From contig NC_088307.1 of NCBI RefSeq assembly GCF_032854445.1, positions 27,320,547-27,384,546 on the forward strand: DNA of 64,000 nucleotides. The letters are read 5' to 3'. The notes beneath the pieces were generated by a model that was given only the letters and a program-made list of their open reading frames with translations, had not been told where the DNA came from and did no database searches. Position numbers and translations under genes: made by a program. This DNA is from Liolophura sinensis (lineage: Eukaryota; Mollusca; Polyplacophora; Chitonida; Chitonidae). Of the stretch, positions 14,501 to 27,200 are shown in pieces (the first letter of the stretch is position 1; the number at the start of each line of letters is the position of its first letter).

Positions 14501-15238
14501 ACAGCTTTAGGTCGGCTCACTCGGAGGGTCGAGTATCATTGTACACTTGCTGCCTTTCTTTCAAGAAGTTCACCTTTATCCAAATGGGCTCCACCCCCAT
14601 GCCAGGACATGTGGCACGTAAATGTATTTATTTGATTAGTGTTTTACGCCGTAATATATTTCTCTTATTCGGCGGCGACCAGCATTAAGGTGGGAGGAAA
14701 CCAGACAGAACCCGAGGGAAACCCACGACAATCCGTAGGTTGCTGTCAGGCTTTCTCACATACGTCTGGAGGGGATTGTCGTTAATGAGCGCGTTAGTTT
14801 CTTTTCTCCCATTTACAGTCAACCTGGGTTGTGTTTTACAGATTTATACCAAAATCATCGACCAACATAAGTCTTGTTAGAATGATCATCTTCTATCCTT
14901 TTATGTATATCAGGATTCTTTCATTATTACCTTAGAAGGTAAAAGAAACTGGAAAAATTTCGGAGCATTCAACTCCATGTAATTACATGTTCATGTGCGA
15001 AAAAAAGAACTTTTTCTAATGATATCAGCAGCTCAAAATTTATGAATTTCCCTGGCTAGCAAGATTATTGACATGTGTACTTACATTGTACAGCGTTTTT
15101 AAAATGTTTCTGTTTTCAGACAACTGGACAGTGCGCTTGTAGAGATCATGTGGTAGGAAGGCGATGTGATTTCTGTGAAGACACTTTCTATGCTGTGACA
15201 GACACTGGATGTAAACGTATGTTCATCATGTCCTTATC

Positions 15239-15287
<49 letters not shown>

Positions 15288-18200
15288 TATTTCATTAACA
15301 GTCTCATTAAACGTCTCGAGTTGTAACTACAGAAACTAGTGTGTCATTGTTACTCCATCATGGGCCTCCACTGTCGGTACTATGAGTACAGTTGTGTTTA
15401 GGTAAATATGGCCGGAGTGTGCAGAGTCTCTGGCATAACTCTCATAAGCCTTTCAAGTTGCGGAATTCTTGTGTATGGCGTTAGACAACGGTGATATCAG
15501 TAAATAAAAACACTTATTTTGATGGCTACACAACTAGCTGCTGAATGTTCTATTAACGATAAACACAGGTAAATTTATGGATTATTAAATCATTTACAAT
15601 TTGATAAGCTGAAGTGGTACCTCCCACCATAATGCTGGCCGTCGTCGTATAAGCGAAATATTCTGAGTGTGGCGCAAAACAGATAAAAAATGAATGAAAA
15701 GGTAAAAGGTTGAAACGAATAGATCTATCCTCACAACACTTTACAATTTTGTAATATTTTGTGTCCAAACGATGACGAGTACATGGTCTTTATGTTGTAG
15801 CTTGTGAATGCAGGCCGGAAGGGATTGCCAACATCACTGGTAAAACCTTCGGCTCCTGTAACGTCACCACCGGCCAGTGCGACTGCGCTAAACCAGGCAT
15901 TATTGGCAGAACATGTGACAGGTGTTCCAAGTCATCCAAAAGTAAGTTTATTTGTTACAATTAGCGTATTATGTTTTACAACTAAACATCAGACGATTAT
16001 GTAGTAGTGAAACGCTCAGCAAATGAAAAATGATGGGCGAGGCGCGGAGTGTCTTAAACGGCAGTCGTGACGTCATGCCATTGTATGCGCGGTCGATTTT
16101 TTTTTAAGAATCGACATTTGCTTGGTTGTGGGCTCAGTGATGAAGGGTAACGATCTGTAAACCCGAGGATACGGCAGGGTGGGATTCGAACTCACGAACA
16201 CTAGGCTTTAAAAAAAATATCAATTTCCCACTGAACTATCCGGTAAGTCCATTAAGTCTACTTCTTTTAGGCGACTTTAAACTTTTGTTGTGACGACAGT
16301 CCTTTCTCTGACATAGGAATGTTATATATGAAGGGTCCATTCGTTGCTGATGAATGTGAAATTTATTTTCTGACAGTATTGTTCTTCGCCTTTATTTCAA
16401 ATACACCAAATTTTGCCAGAGTGAGGTAGAGTGGCGTAATCAATTTTCTTAAGGGAAAATATGAAACAGCAAAATAGAGTTTGTACTACGGTGAACTGGT
16501 GGGTATAATTTGTGGCATTCTGGTTACGAATATCTTGGATATCTCGATGCCTTGACATGTCAATGTCACAGAAATTGTGTAATCTATTATGAGATTTCGC
16601 CATTTTATGAGTGAGGTTCGTTCAATTCAGATAAACACCGAGTCACCGTCCATAATCTTACACGCCTAGTGTATGCTCAGATGTTAAAGTGAATGGATAT
16701 GTAAAGTTCTTTGTATAAAGCGACACGAAATAAGTGTTTCCTTGTAACATGCAGGTACGTCCTGGTACTGCCAGGGTTATAAAGTGAATGCATTTCTGAC
16801 TGACAGTTCCTTCCAGAGGACAAAAGAACATTAACTGCTGATTCTTGAAAAATAATCGGCAGCTACATAACAATGGACTCTGACGCTTAAATAATGTTAA
16901 GGGACCTCCGCGGCTCAGTTGGTTGCCGCGCTAGCGCAGCATAGTGACCCAGGGGCCTCTCACCAGTGCGATAGCTGTGAGTTCAAGTCCAGCTCATGCT
17001 GGGGGAAGGTCTATCAACGACCTGCGGATTGTCGTGTGTTTCTCCCGGGCTGTTCCCGGTTTCCTCCCACCATAATGCTGGCCGCCGTCCAAAAAGTGAA
17101 ATATTCTTGAGGCCGGCGTAAATCACCAATCAAATAGATAAAGAAATATAATGTTAAAATTGGAAAATTAACTGTAATAATACGGATAAATATATTGGCT
17201 ACCTAGAAACTTATTTCTCTGAAAGCATGTCTTTCTATTCGAAATGAAACATCATTTTGCATTCCCTGTTTGTCTTGTCTGAAAGGTTCTTCATATCTGA
17301 TCAGGTGAGATTGTCACGCTTAAAACTCACTTGTAAGAGCCTAGTTACAGAATGGGGTAACTCTCATCGAGCAACGCATTTGCTAGAATTACGGAGAGAA
17401 ACCGCTCCAAATGTGTCGGATTGACGCCAGGGAACATTCACCGCTGTTCACAGGCGCTGTAAATCTTCTGTAACATAAATCGACGTCAACCGTGTGGTCT
17501 CTGCCCTTAACACACCTGTTGTGAGACTCGTCGAACCAACAGGGTCAATGGCAATCATGTTATGTTCATGAAAAGAAATCCGATTTTCCCAACCTCTACC
17601 ATGGCTAACAGTGAGTTATAGAGATGGCGACCGCGGTAGATCCTGCAAATGTCCTTATTGGTCCATGTCTGTCATTGTCATGGACTATTTTGGCCTTGGC
17701 CAACCTAAAAACAGATTAGCTAATTTGTAGAAACATGTTGTTGACATCGGTTAACCTATAGGACATTCAGTGCGCATGTGAACAGCGGTAAATAATTTTT
17801 ACCGTCAATCCGCCACATTTGAGGCTGAACGATCATGGCGAGACAGTATATACTCAAACAGAATTGGTTGCCGTGGTAGTCACGTGCTATTCACATATTC
17901 TATTCTGATATTCTGTATCCAGATAACTTTTCTGGGGTACTGATATTGATGTCAACAGTGCCGAGAACTGGTGGTGCTGGTTTAGCATGATCTCGAAGTT
18001 TGATTTAACAAAGTCCTACCAAAAGACAAGGATTCTTCAGTGGCCTGAAAGTATACACATCGCATTATCAATAAGTCAAAGTACTGGTCGACGTAATATT
18101 ACGAGCACTGGCTAGAATAATACCTTTATAGTTACGTTCACGTACATATATTTATATCACAACCAGTTTTTGGTCCAACTAATTCCCGCTTTCCCGACAG

Positions 18201-21200
18201 CGATTTTGCCTACAGTAAAGATTCTTGTAACATACCAGGCAGTGTATATGTTGCGATCAACACGTTTAATAATCGTGTCCTGTCTTTCTCTAATTGCCTT
18301 CCATGAAAATCAACACCCCGTTTTTCATTGAATTTTCATTCTACTAGTCGGTAGCAAATGTAGGGTTTATTATTAATCTGTGCTATTCTGCATTGTTTCA
18401 GACACCTATGAATATGTTACGGTTTTCGACTTGGGTAAGTTTAATGAACGTTTTCAGTGATGTTTTTTTTTTCCATTGATTTGTACATATATAACTGACA
18501 AGCTGTGATCAATGGAGATCCCAAATTTGATGAAATAAGTATTGAGGGTTTGATGCGTGAACTATTCAATGTGACCACCATGACTATGCAAGCAGTGAAA
18601 GATGGTGAATCTGTAAGTTCATAGTCCAAGACCGGTTTTGGAACGGTACCTCGTGTGTCAGTAACTGAACGGGAAGCACCGTCCGCCAGGTGAGACCACA
18701 GCCGATTCCAACAGACTATGACAGACAATAGCGACAGCATACGGATCCAGTATTTTATGCACTCAAATACAACACAAATATCAACTTAGTGTTTGTAAAT
18801 GTAGCACCTGTATACTTCTGCACACAGCACATGCCATGGCGCAGTGTAACTGTGGGCACAGCGGATACCAGTGTGCTGAGGATGAACATTAAAAAAGACT
18901 GCTGCTAGAACTTGGAGCTGAACAGCATAAAAGATTGCCACAATCCAGAGGAGCACACGCGTGTGAAACAGCCCTTTTGTCTGTCGCATATACATATACA
19001 TGCAAACAAATTAGGGGTGGCGGGTGACATCGGTGGCAGGTGACATCGGTGGCAGGTGACATCGACGGATGTACAAATAATGCCGCAATACACACCTTGT
19101 GTAGTGCAGAATGTGCCATCGAGCCGTAGAGCCATCACAGTTCCAGTAAAGATGCAATATTTATCGTCATAGAATGCTCAGTTGTAAAAATATTTAAGAA
19201 AATTTCTTTCGGCAATGGCGGAATGCTAAAAAGTCACCATGGTCGACAGAGAGTATATTTGCGATGGCTCTACATCTCTGTATCTGCGAGCTTGTAGTAG
19301 GACCACGACAACAACACTATAGATGCCAAATTTATCATTGTGGCATGCTCAGTTGCAAAGATATCTTTTTTGGCCGCTATGATCGACAGAGAGCATATCT
19401 GCGATGACACTACATCTGAAAGTCTGCAGAAGGACATTCCGCAATTCTGCAAAGTTTCATGCTTTTATGGGAAAGTGCACAAATTTGTCGCACCTGTAAT
19501 AGTAGTATTTCTTCAAGTTTTATTGTTAGCGATTATAGTAACATGATTTCACATAAACATGATATATAAAAATGAAAATGATATATAAAAATGACAATTA
19601 CAAAAGTGAGATTCAGAAAGTATGTTCTCGGTTCCTTTCTTGGCTTTTGTGTTTCGTGTCCAGAAACGCCTTCTCAGTGTGTAGCTTGTTTCTTGCAGGC
19701 GTGTATCCTAACTGTGAAGTCTGTGGTGATTGCTTCGACGACTGGGCAACCAAAATTGACGAGGTCGGACGTGCCATTGACACGTTAAATGGGGATGCCA
19801 AAGCAATCTGGAGTAACTATGGTATGTGGATCAAACAGTCTAGAATAATTGTAGTTTGTGTATCTAACAGTCTAGGGTTTTAAACTCATAATGAAGACAT
19901 GTTGATCAGACAATCTGGAAGAACTATGGCATGTTGATCAGACAGACGGGAGTAACTGTGACATGAATAAATAGAGTGGAGTAACAACAGTTTTTGATCC
20001 AGTTTTCTGGAGTATATGCATGTATGTTAATCAAGTCTTAAGTCATGAGTAAATATGTTGGAACATGCAATTATAGTGTGTTGTAAGGAATAGTTGATCA
20101 AACTGTCCTAAGTAATTATGGTGTTTTGATTAAAGATTGGGAATAATTATGAACTGTTGGTCAAACAGTAATTATAGTGTGTTGATTAAGCACTGAGGAA
20201 TAGCTATTACATTTTTGCCAAACTGTCTGAAGTAAATATGGTGTTTTGATTGAACATTCTGGAGTAGCTATATGGTCTGTTGATGAAACAGTTTGCAGTA
20301 TTTTATTAAGGTATTCGTGCTATTAGTTGAGCCTAGGCCCTAATGAATGGTAATATACCTATAAACGTATAAATTATTCTTTATCCTTTATTAGATAATC
20401 GACAGGCCAGCGATGTAGAGATAACCATCAACAATACTGCTACGGGGGTGCAGTCATCTCTCCAAGGGGTCCAGGATCTGCAGGGCTTCCTGTCAACTCT
20501 GCGTAACTTACAACAGAATTATGATAACGTAAGTGACTAATACAGGTCGTATATTTATTAATTTATTTATTTAGAATACAATAAACCTTAATTTGAGCAT
20601 TAAGCCTGGTCATGCAGATTTATCTTACGTTGCGACACTCACCACACTCACCACACTCACCACATTCACCACACTCACCACACTCACCACATTCACCACA
20701 CTCACCACACTCACCACACTCACCACATTCACCACACTCACCACATTCACCACACTCACCACACTCACCACACTCACCAAAGAGAATAGGGTGAAAGCTA
20801 CACCACTGTGTTTTCTGTTTTTCATGGGATTACTAAACTATGTATGGATAGATTTAAAGGTCTTTCAAACTGTAATTTTGTAGCCAATTAAAAGTCACCA
20901 ACTTATTTGTCAACCGATGAATATGGAACTATTGCAATGTCACCGCATTAATTGCAAACCTCATCTGTTCCAGCTAAATCAAATTCTATTAAAAGCAACT
21001 AAGGTTATGCCAACGAAATCAAATGTTAAAAAAGAATATGAATGGTGCGAATTAAAATTCCTCAAACTTCTGGCCAAATGAACCGAAATTTAAATAGGTC
21101 GGCCGTATCAGATTTCACAAACACATTTTTAGGAAGTTGGGCGCAACTTTTTTCCCTTTTAATAAACCACCATTAAAGCGCCTCACCAAGTCCGATACTT

Positions 21201-24200
21201 GACACACCTCCAGACGTTATGCCCTACCATAATGCTGTCGGCCGTCGTATGAGTGAAATATTCTTGAGTATGGCTTAAAACACCAATCAAGTAAATATAT
21301 AAAATCCAGACGTAGAGCGACCGTTAGCATCACAGCACCGTGCCTTGCCATGTACATGACATTCTGATAAATCTCACAGATTATTTTTTCAGTGAATTCC
21401 TTGATTCTGCAGGTTAAATCGTCTGTGAACGCTACCCATCAAGATCTGGACGGCTTGAATGCTGAAATGGTTCAAATCCAAGCCGAGTTGGACAGCCTGC
21501 GTCAGTATGTCGGCAGCGGCGTTTCACCGAGCGGTACAACCTTGTCTCTGCAGCAACTGCAGTCTGAGATTACTACGCAAGCAACTTCTCAAGACGACCT
21601 CTTCACTCAAGGTGACGCCGCCTTCACAGAATTGTCGGGCTTGGCGGACCTTGTGCAAACGGTGGATAATCAGATAAGCCTTCTGCAGCAGCGGGTAGAT
21701 TCGGCAAAAAATGATTTACAGAATGCGAAAACCAGTCGCGCTAACGCTCAGGACCAGATTGGACCTACGTTTCAAACGGCTTTCCAAACCAACCAGGACA
21801 ATTTGCTGAGCGTCTCCAGCGAGTTAGACACCATTGAAAGAGTAAACACAGGGGCGAGCAACAACATCGCCCTGGCGGAAAACCTTTTAGCAACGTCCAA
21901 CCAGACGCTGGGTTTTGCGCAGATTCTACTTCAGACGAAAAGTACTGACACGTCCAAGGTGATGGATCAAGCTTTGATAGCCAATCAAAATGCCACGGAT
22001 GCTTTGAGCTTGACCAATGGGGCTAAAAGTCAAGTCAGCGGGTTTAGGGTATGTATATAGAGTGTTTTAATATGATTGGCTAAGCATTTTGGCTAGACCG
22101 GTGACGTGTATTAAAGTGTAATTATCTTCACTGCAGGTTTTGCGTAATTTTGCCCCAAAATCCTACTTTTTAAGTCTATATACTAAAAAAAATTAATCTG
22201 TTTATTTTAGCAGAAAACCTTGAGTCTGAGTGATGCTGGAAAGTATTTTATTATTATAACGTAATGACATATTCAACATAATATCCTGTTAGTCTAACAG
22301 AATATTTATATTGAATTATTAGAATATGTCTGTCATATTTTATAGTTGTGTTAACAGAATACATTCTTGTATCAATCAGCACACTTGCTGTTAAAATTAA
22401 CGGATTTATTTTTGAGTGTATATAAACAGCTGGAAGAGTAAATTGACAAGTGCCCAAATTTCACTGGTTATACGTGTGACCATTTGCCAACTATCACACT
22501 CTCGGGTCTTATTTTCTATGCTGCCGCCTTTGGTATTGTTAGTCGCAAATGTGAAAGACTTAACGGAAACAGGATTTGTAAAATGTTACCCAAATATGTA
22601 AGACCATCTTAGTGGGTTCTCTTTTTGACTGAAATATGGTCTGAGCAGTTTCAAAGCATCTTTGAAAACAGGCATGGACGTATTTTTGTAGCAATTTCGT
22701 TGACCCCAATGTGACAGAAGTTAAATGACACCATTAGAAAACCTATTTTGTACACTGTAGCTTCATAAGCGTTATTTGCTAGTCGATGAGTAAACTGCAC
22801 GACGTCTGGTTTACGATCGTGTGTCTAGTCCGAGATTGGCAAAATTTTGTTCGGCAAAGGATGGGCTCAAATCAACCTCAAAGCGGGTTCCATGTAAAAA
22901 CCTGATGCAGTTACCTGTCCTTGTCAAATATGCTGTCAGTATAGCTGTTCTCTTTGAGCATTACCAAGGAATCTCATGCAGCCGAGAAAATAACAGATTC
23001 ACGATGTGCTTACGATAAATCGATAGACGTAAACATAAGGAACATGTGTGCAATGTAATGGCCGTGGAGACGTATTTGGAAAATCTCAAATGCATTGACA
23101 CAGGGCAGCAGCAAGTACCTCAAGTTTTTACATGGACTTTGATTTGGGGCCATCCTTGTTGAACAAAATTCTTCCAAACCTAACGTTAGAGCAAATCTCT
23201 GACGACCGTATATCCTGTTCAGTACGACATTGTCGTGATGTTTACCTCCCGCAGGATGTCGCCACCCAAGCCAAGACAGACTTGACGAAAGCGGTCTCGG
23301 ACTTAGCAGAAGGATTACAGCTGGTGACTAACGCCAACACGAACGTGAACAAGGCTAGGACACTTGTGCAAACCATCCAAGCAACATCTCTGCGCCCATT
23401 TTCCGACATGCAGGCTATAACTGCCGACATCCGAGGAGCCCCAGTCCAAGCAGCTGAAGTGGACACCGCCAACCAGGATGCAAACAGTGCTCTGGTGACG
23501 GCGCTGGAAGTAGAAGAGGTCACCTCTCAGGCCGTGTAAGTACAGTTCTTACAGCGCATGCGCCGCTCTATGCTAACTCCACATCATTGCCAGCCCTAGA
23601 CATTCTTGACCTTTAGAGCCTGTGTCATGCGCGTAGGCGTGTTTAGGCTTATGCTCTCCACCGGTGTTATCGCGCGGAACTATTTAATTGGTATTCATCA
23701 ATAAAATTGTTTCAGGTGTTGGCTGGAATCGTATTCTTTATATTTTAGGTGAAGTAGAATGTTTAAAATAGTATTAGCAATAAAGCAGAAACAGAAATTT
23801 TGCCCTTTTCTGACATCACTTCTGGCCTCATCACCGTGAACCCAGTGACCTCGGCGTTGTTCCCAAGATTTCTGTACAAAACATTTCTGTCTTTCGGCGC
23901 ATGAGCCACTCCCTATGCTCACTTTAAAATGACTATCAGATCAAGCAAAAATTTGGAACAGAAATACTGAACAACTCCAAGGTTACTGGGGTCACGTGCT
24001 GCAAAAAATCGTGCCCCAACGTTTTCTTCGGTGGCCTAGGTGTCAGCCTTTGATTTGTTTATTTCTTTATTTGATTGATGTTTAACTCAAGAAAATTTCA
24101 CTCATATCACAGCCAGAGGGAAGCACACGACCATCAGCCTTCAGGTTGTCAGCCTTCGAAGTTGGCCGCTCAGCACAATGAGGTTAGAGCATGGTAACAG

Positions 24201-27200
24201 GACTGCTTGTCCCGGTGTCAGTATAATGTGACTGCGTGGGGTATCATGTCTGGTGTCTTCGTTATGATACTTCAGTGGCGGCACCACTTTGGCAACATGG
24301 ACTCGCCCTGCCACAAGACAGCACAGTAGTTTCGAAGATGTTTTGTGTTTTCTGACATCACTTCCTGCCTCATCGCCGTGAACTTAGTGACTGCGGTGTT
24401 GTTCTCGCTTTGTTTACACATTTTGCTAGTGGTGGCGGTCATGTAAAGAGAAAGTAGGGAGGTGCGCATATGCTGTGAGGAGTATGTGTTTCGCCTTTTA
24501 GCCATGTGGGCTTGTACCGGGTGACGCGACGTAGTGTTTTCGGCTTCTCTAATATGTCCATGTCTGTTTATCTAATGAGACTTCTTGTACTCTGTTTTAG
24601 CCACATGCACATCTTTTTTTTTTTCAGATCCGAGTCTCGACTGGCACAGCATGAGCTGGACGCCCTCAATAGTAATCTGAACTCCTCAGCTGTCCTAAGG
24701 GGAACAACTCAGTCTTTGGTTGCAGACACCGATACTATGGAAACGAACATTCAAAGCGTTATTGACCAGGCAAGAAACCATCTACAGTAATTTATTCATT
24801 ATTAGTGTAGGTCATATTATTGAGGGTCGGGAGATAAACTATCGACTTCTATCAAGTTACTTTCACGCCGTGTTGGCAAAAACCAGATGCTCTCCTGGCG
24901 CCGGCAGCCCGCAAATTGTCACCAATGCCCGACGTTGAAGTGTATTATAATGGTTATCTGTAATTTGCTTTGAAAGGATAGGTAAATCACTTGGTTTTTT
25001 ATTTCTTAATACGGAGTGTATGATGTTGCGTAACATTTAAAAATACACCAAAAAAACTTGCTTAAGTTTCTTCTTGGGGGTAAAAATCTCTTGAAGATTC
25101 ACTTTTACCTAAGGCCCCATGAGTCAGTCCAAAAAGTAAGTAGTCTGCTGACGTCAACGTGATAGCTATGAAAACCGCTTTGTTTTTTGATTGGTGTTTT
25201 ACGCCGTACTCAAGAATATTTCACTCATACGACGGCGGCAAGCATTATGGTGGGTGGAAACCCGGCTGTGCCCGGGGGAAACCCACGACCATCCGCAGGT
25301 TGCTGGCAGACCTTCCCACTTACGGCCGGAGAGGAAGCCAGCATGAGGCCCTTATTGAAGGTGATAGGGTCGTCCCGCTTTGGTTTTATAGTACATTTTC
25401 GTGTATCCTTTAAATTAGGCACAACACAGATTTTAGTACAGGGGTCTCGTTAGGGATTGGGCAACTTAGCTGTTATTTATTCCTGTTACCAGGACTGTTG
25501 TATTATCTCTGAAGACCAGGACCCATTTTCCCCTGATCAATCTTTGCTGTCACGTAGATACTGCATGCATTTGTATTATCTCCCTTGGAAATTAATCACG
25601 TGATCAATAGGGTCTTAACCCAGACAATCGCCACTCGGATCTAAGCACAATTCTCCATTGTTTTCCTGAAAGACAACATGAGTAATCCTTCACCTGTTTG
25701 GCAAGAATGAGGAGCAGACCGCGTTTTCATTTTAGCCCAGAAAAGCCTTAGGCGGGGAAAAGTTGCTTGTTTTATGATCGGTAATTTTTCATATTGTGGT
25801 TCAGTCGTGTTTATAGCCTTATTTCTTACTAAAGCTGAGCTTCATATTGCGGATCAGTCGTGATCATAGCTTTCCTTCTTGGAAAAGCAGAATTGCAGAT
25901 TCAGTCGAGTGACCTGCCATGTATCGTGTGTTTCCACGCACGGTTCACACATCTTACAGTAAAAGACGGAATCTCTGTTTGTCTGTATATCCGTTATTGT
26001 TCCATAAAAGCATTCATTCGATTGGCTTACTGCTCAAAACGCAAGGAAATTCAGTGTCGGGTATCCAAAAATTGTCTCTTCAAGTTAGGCAATGAAGCTT
26101 TTCAACGACACTGCAATAGTGGGTGGAAATCCAAATGTGTAATTCAAATATTCCTTGGAGAGCTAGGGGAATTGCCATATGAAAATGAAGTCTTAATGTT
26201 CATGCATGAATGAAACTGTAGTAATATAACCTATTTTTTTGTACCTAAAGGTGAATACAAAGGCTGCCAATGCGCACCAAAGAGCGCTAGAAACAGAAGA
26301 GCAGGCCAACAGCCTTTCTCTTTCCATAGCGACCGTTACAAGCTGCCTGTCCACGGCAACTACTGATGCTAACAGTGCTCACCAGGTGGCGTTGGAGGCG
26401 GAAGCGATACAGGAAAGCGCTCAACAGGTAACGTTGGCTTTATAAAACCACACGATATAAAGTCTGAGTTAAGCTTATGCTGTTTATATGCATTGTGACG
26501 CGTTTTAAATACAGTAACAACCTTATCCACAAATAAAGACTTTTCATCAATACTCAAATCATCAATCCAGTAATATTTAACTGATATGTACACGACGCGC
26601 GTGGAGTTCATGAAAGGAAAAACGTGGAAACACCGAACCTCAGAGAGCTGGATTTGAACCTGCCATCTTACTGGCATGAGGACGCAGTTTCCTGTTTGCC
26701 GATGATTGACAGTTGTCACTAATACACTGATTGCTTTCTATCTGACACCAACCTTGGCGACGACTGAACCTTTGGTCTTTATTCTCACCGCATGAACAAA
26801 ATAACTCTAAAAAAAGAAATCATTATTCACCAGATTTTTATCTAGCTTAATTACATGTAACGTCGTTTTCTGTATGTTGAGGAAGCATACATACCTAGTT
26901 TAACTACGAAGGATATAGGTACTATGCTACACGTGAAAACGTCTGCTCCACACATTCCACCAGACTTCATGCTAGCTCTGTGGAGCTGTCATCACGTATA
27001 CTATCACAGCCCTGTCTTGTCCCATAAGCTTACCTTGAACACCTCTGTACTTCCCTTGCTAGCTATAATATACTACTGCTGGGCACCAAATAATTCCTCT
27101 GACCTTTATCCTTCATAGTTAAAAATAGGACACAGCATACGTAATCACAGGCTTATCAGAGCTATATTCATGCATGAGACTAACTGTCGTCGTGTAAGGG

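Larger units (their letters stand above)
23800..24420. repeat. Diverged direct duplication in intron 16
   Basis: 23810-23890 and 24350-24420 share TGACATCACTTC, GCCTCATC(A/G)CCGTGAAC and AGTGAC..CGG(C/T)GTTGTTC. The interval between them has a SINE fragment and one stray minisatellite unit. Confidence 0.6.

Noticed and set aside
20593-20883. HSPHSP / TLTTLT open frames
   Set aside because: A 9-bp microsatellite in a laminin intron.
25860-26213. 117-codon plus-strand frame before exon 18
   Set aside because: It lies wholly within an intron between phase-matched exons and has no family resemblance.
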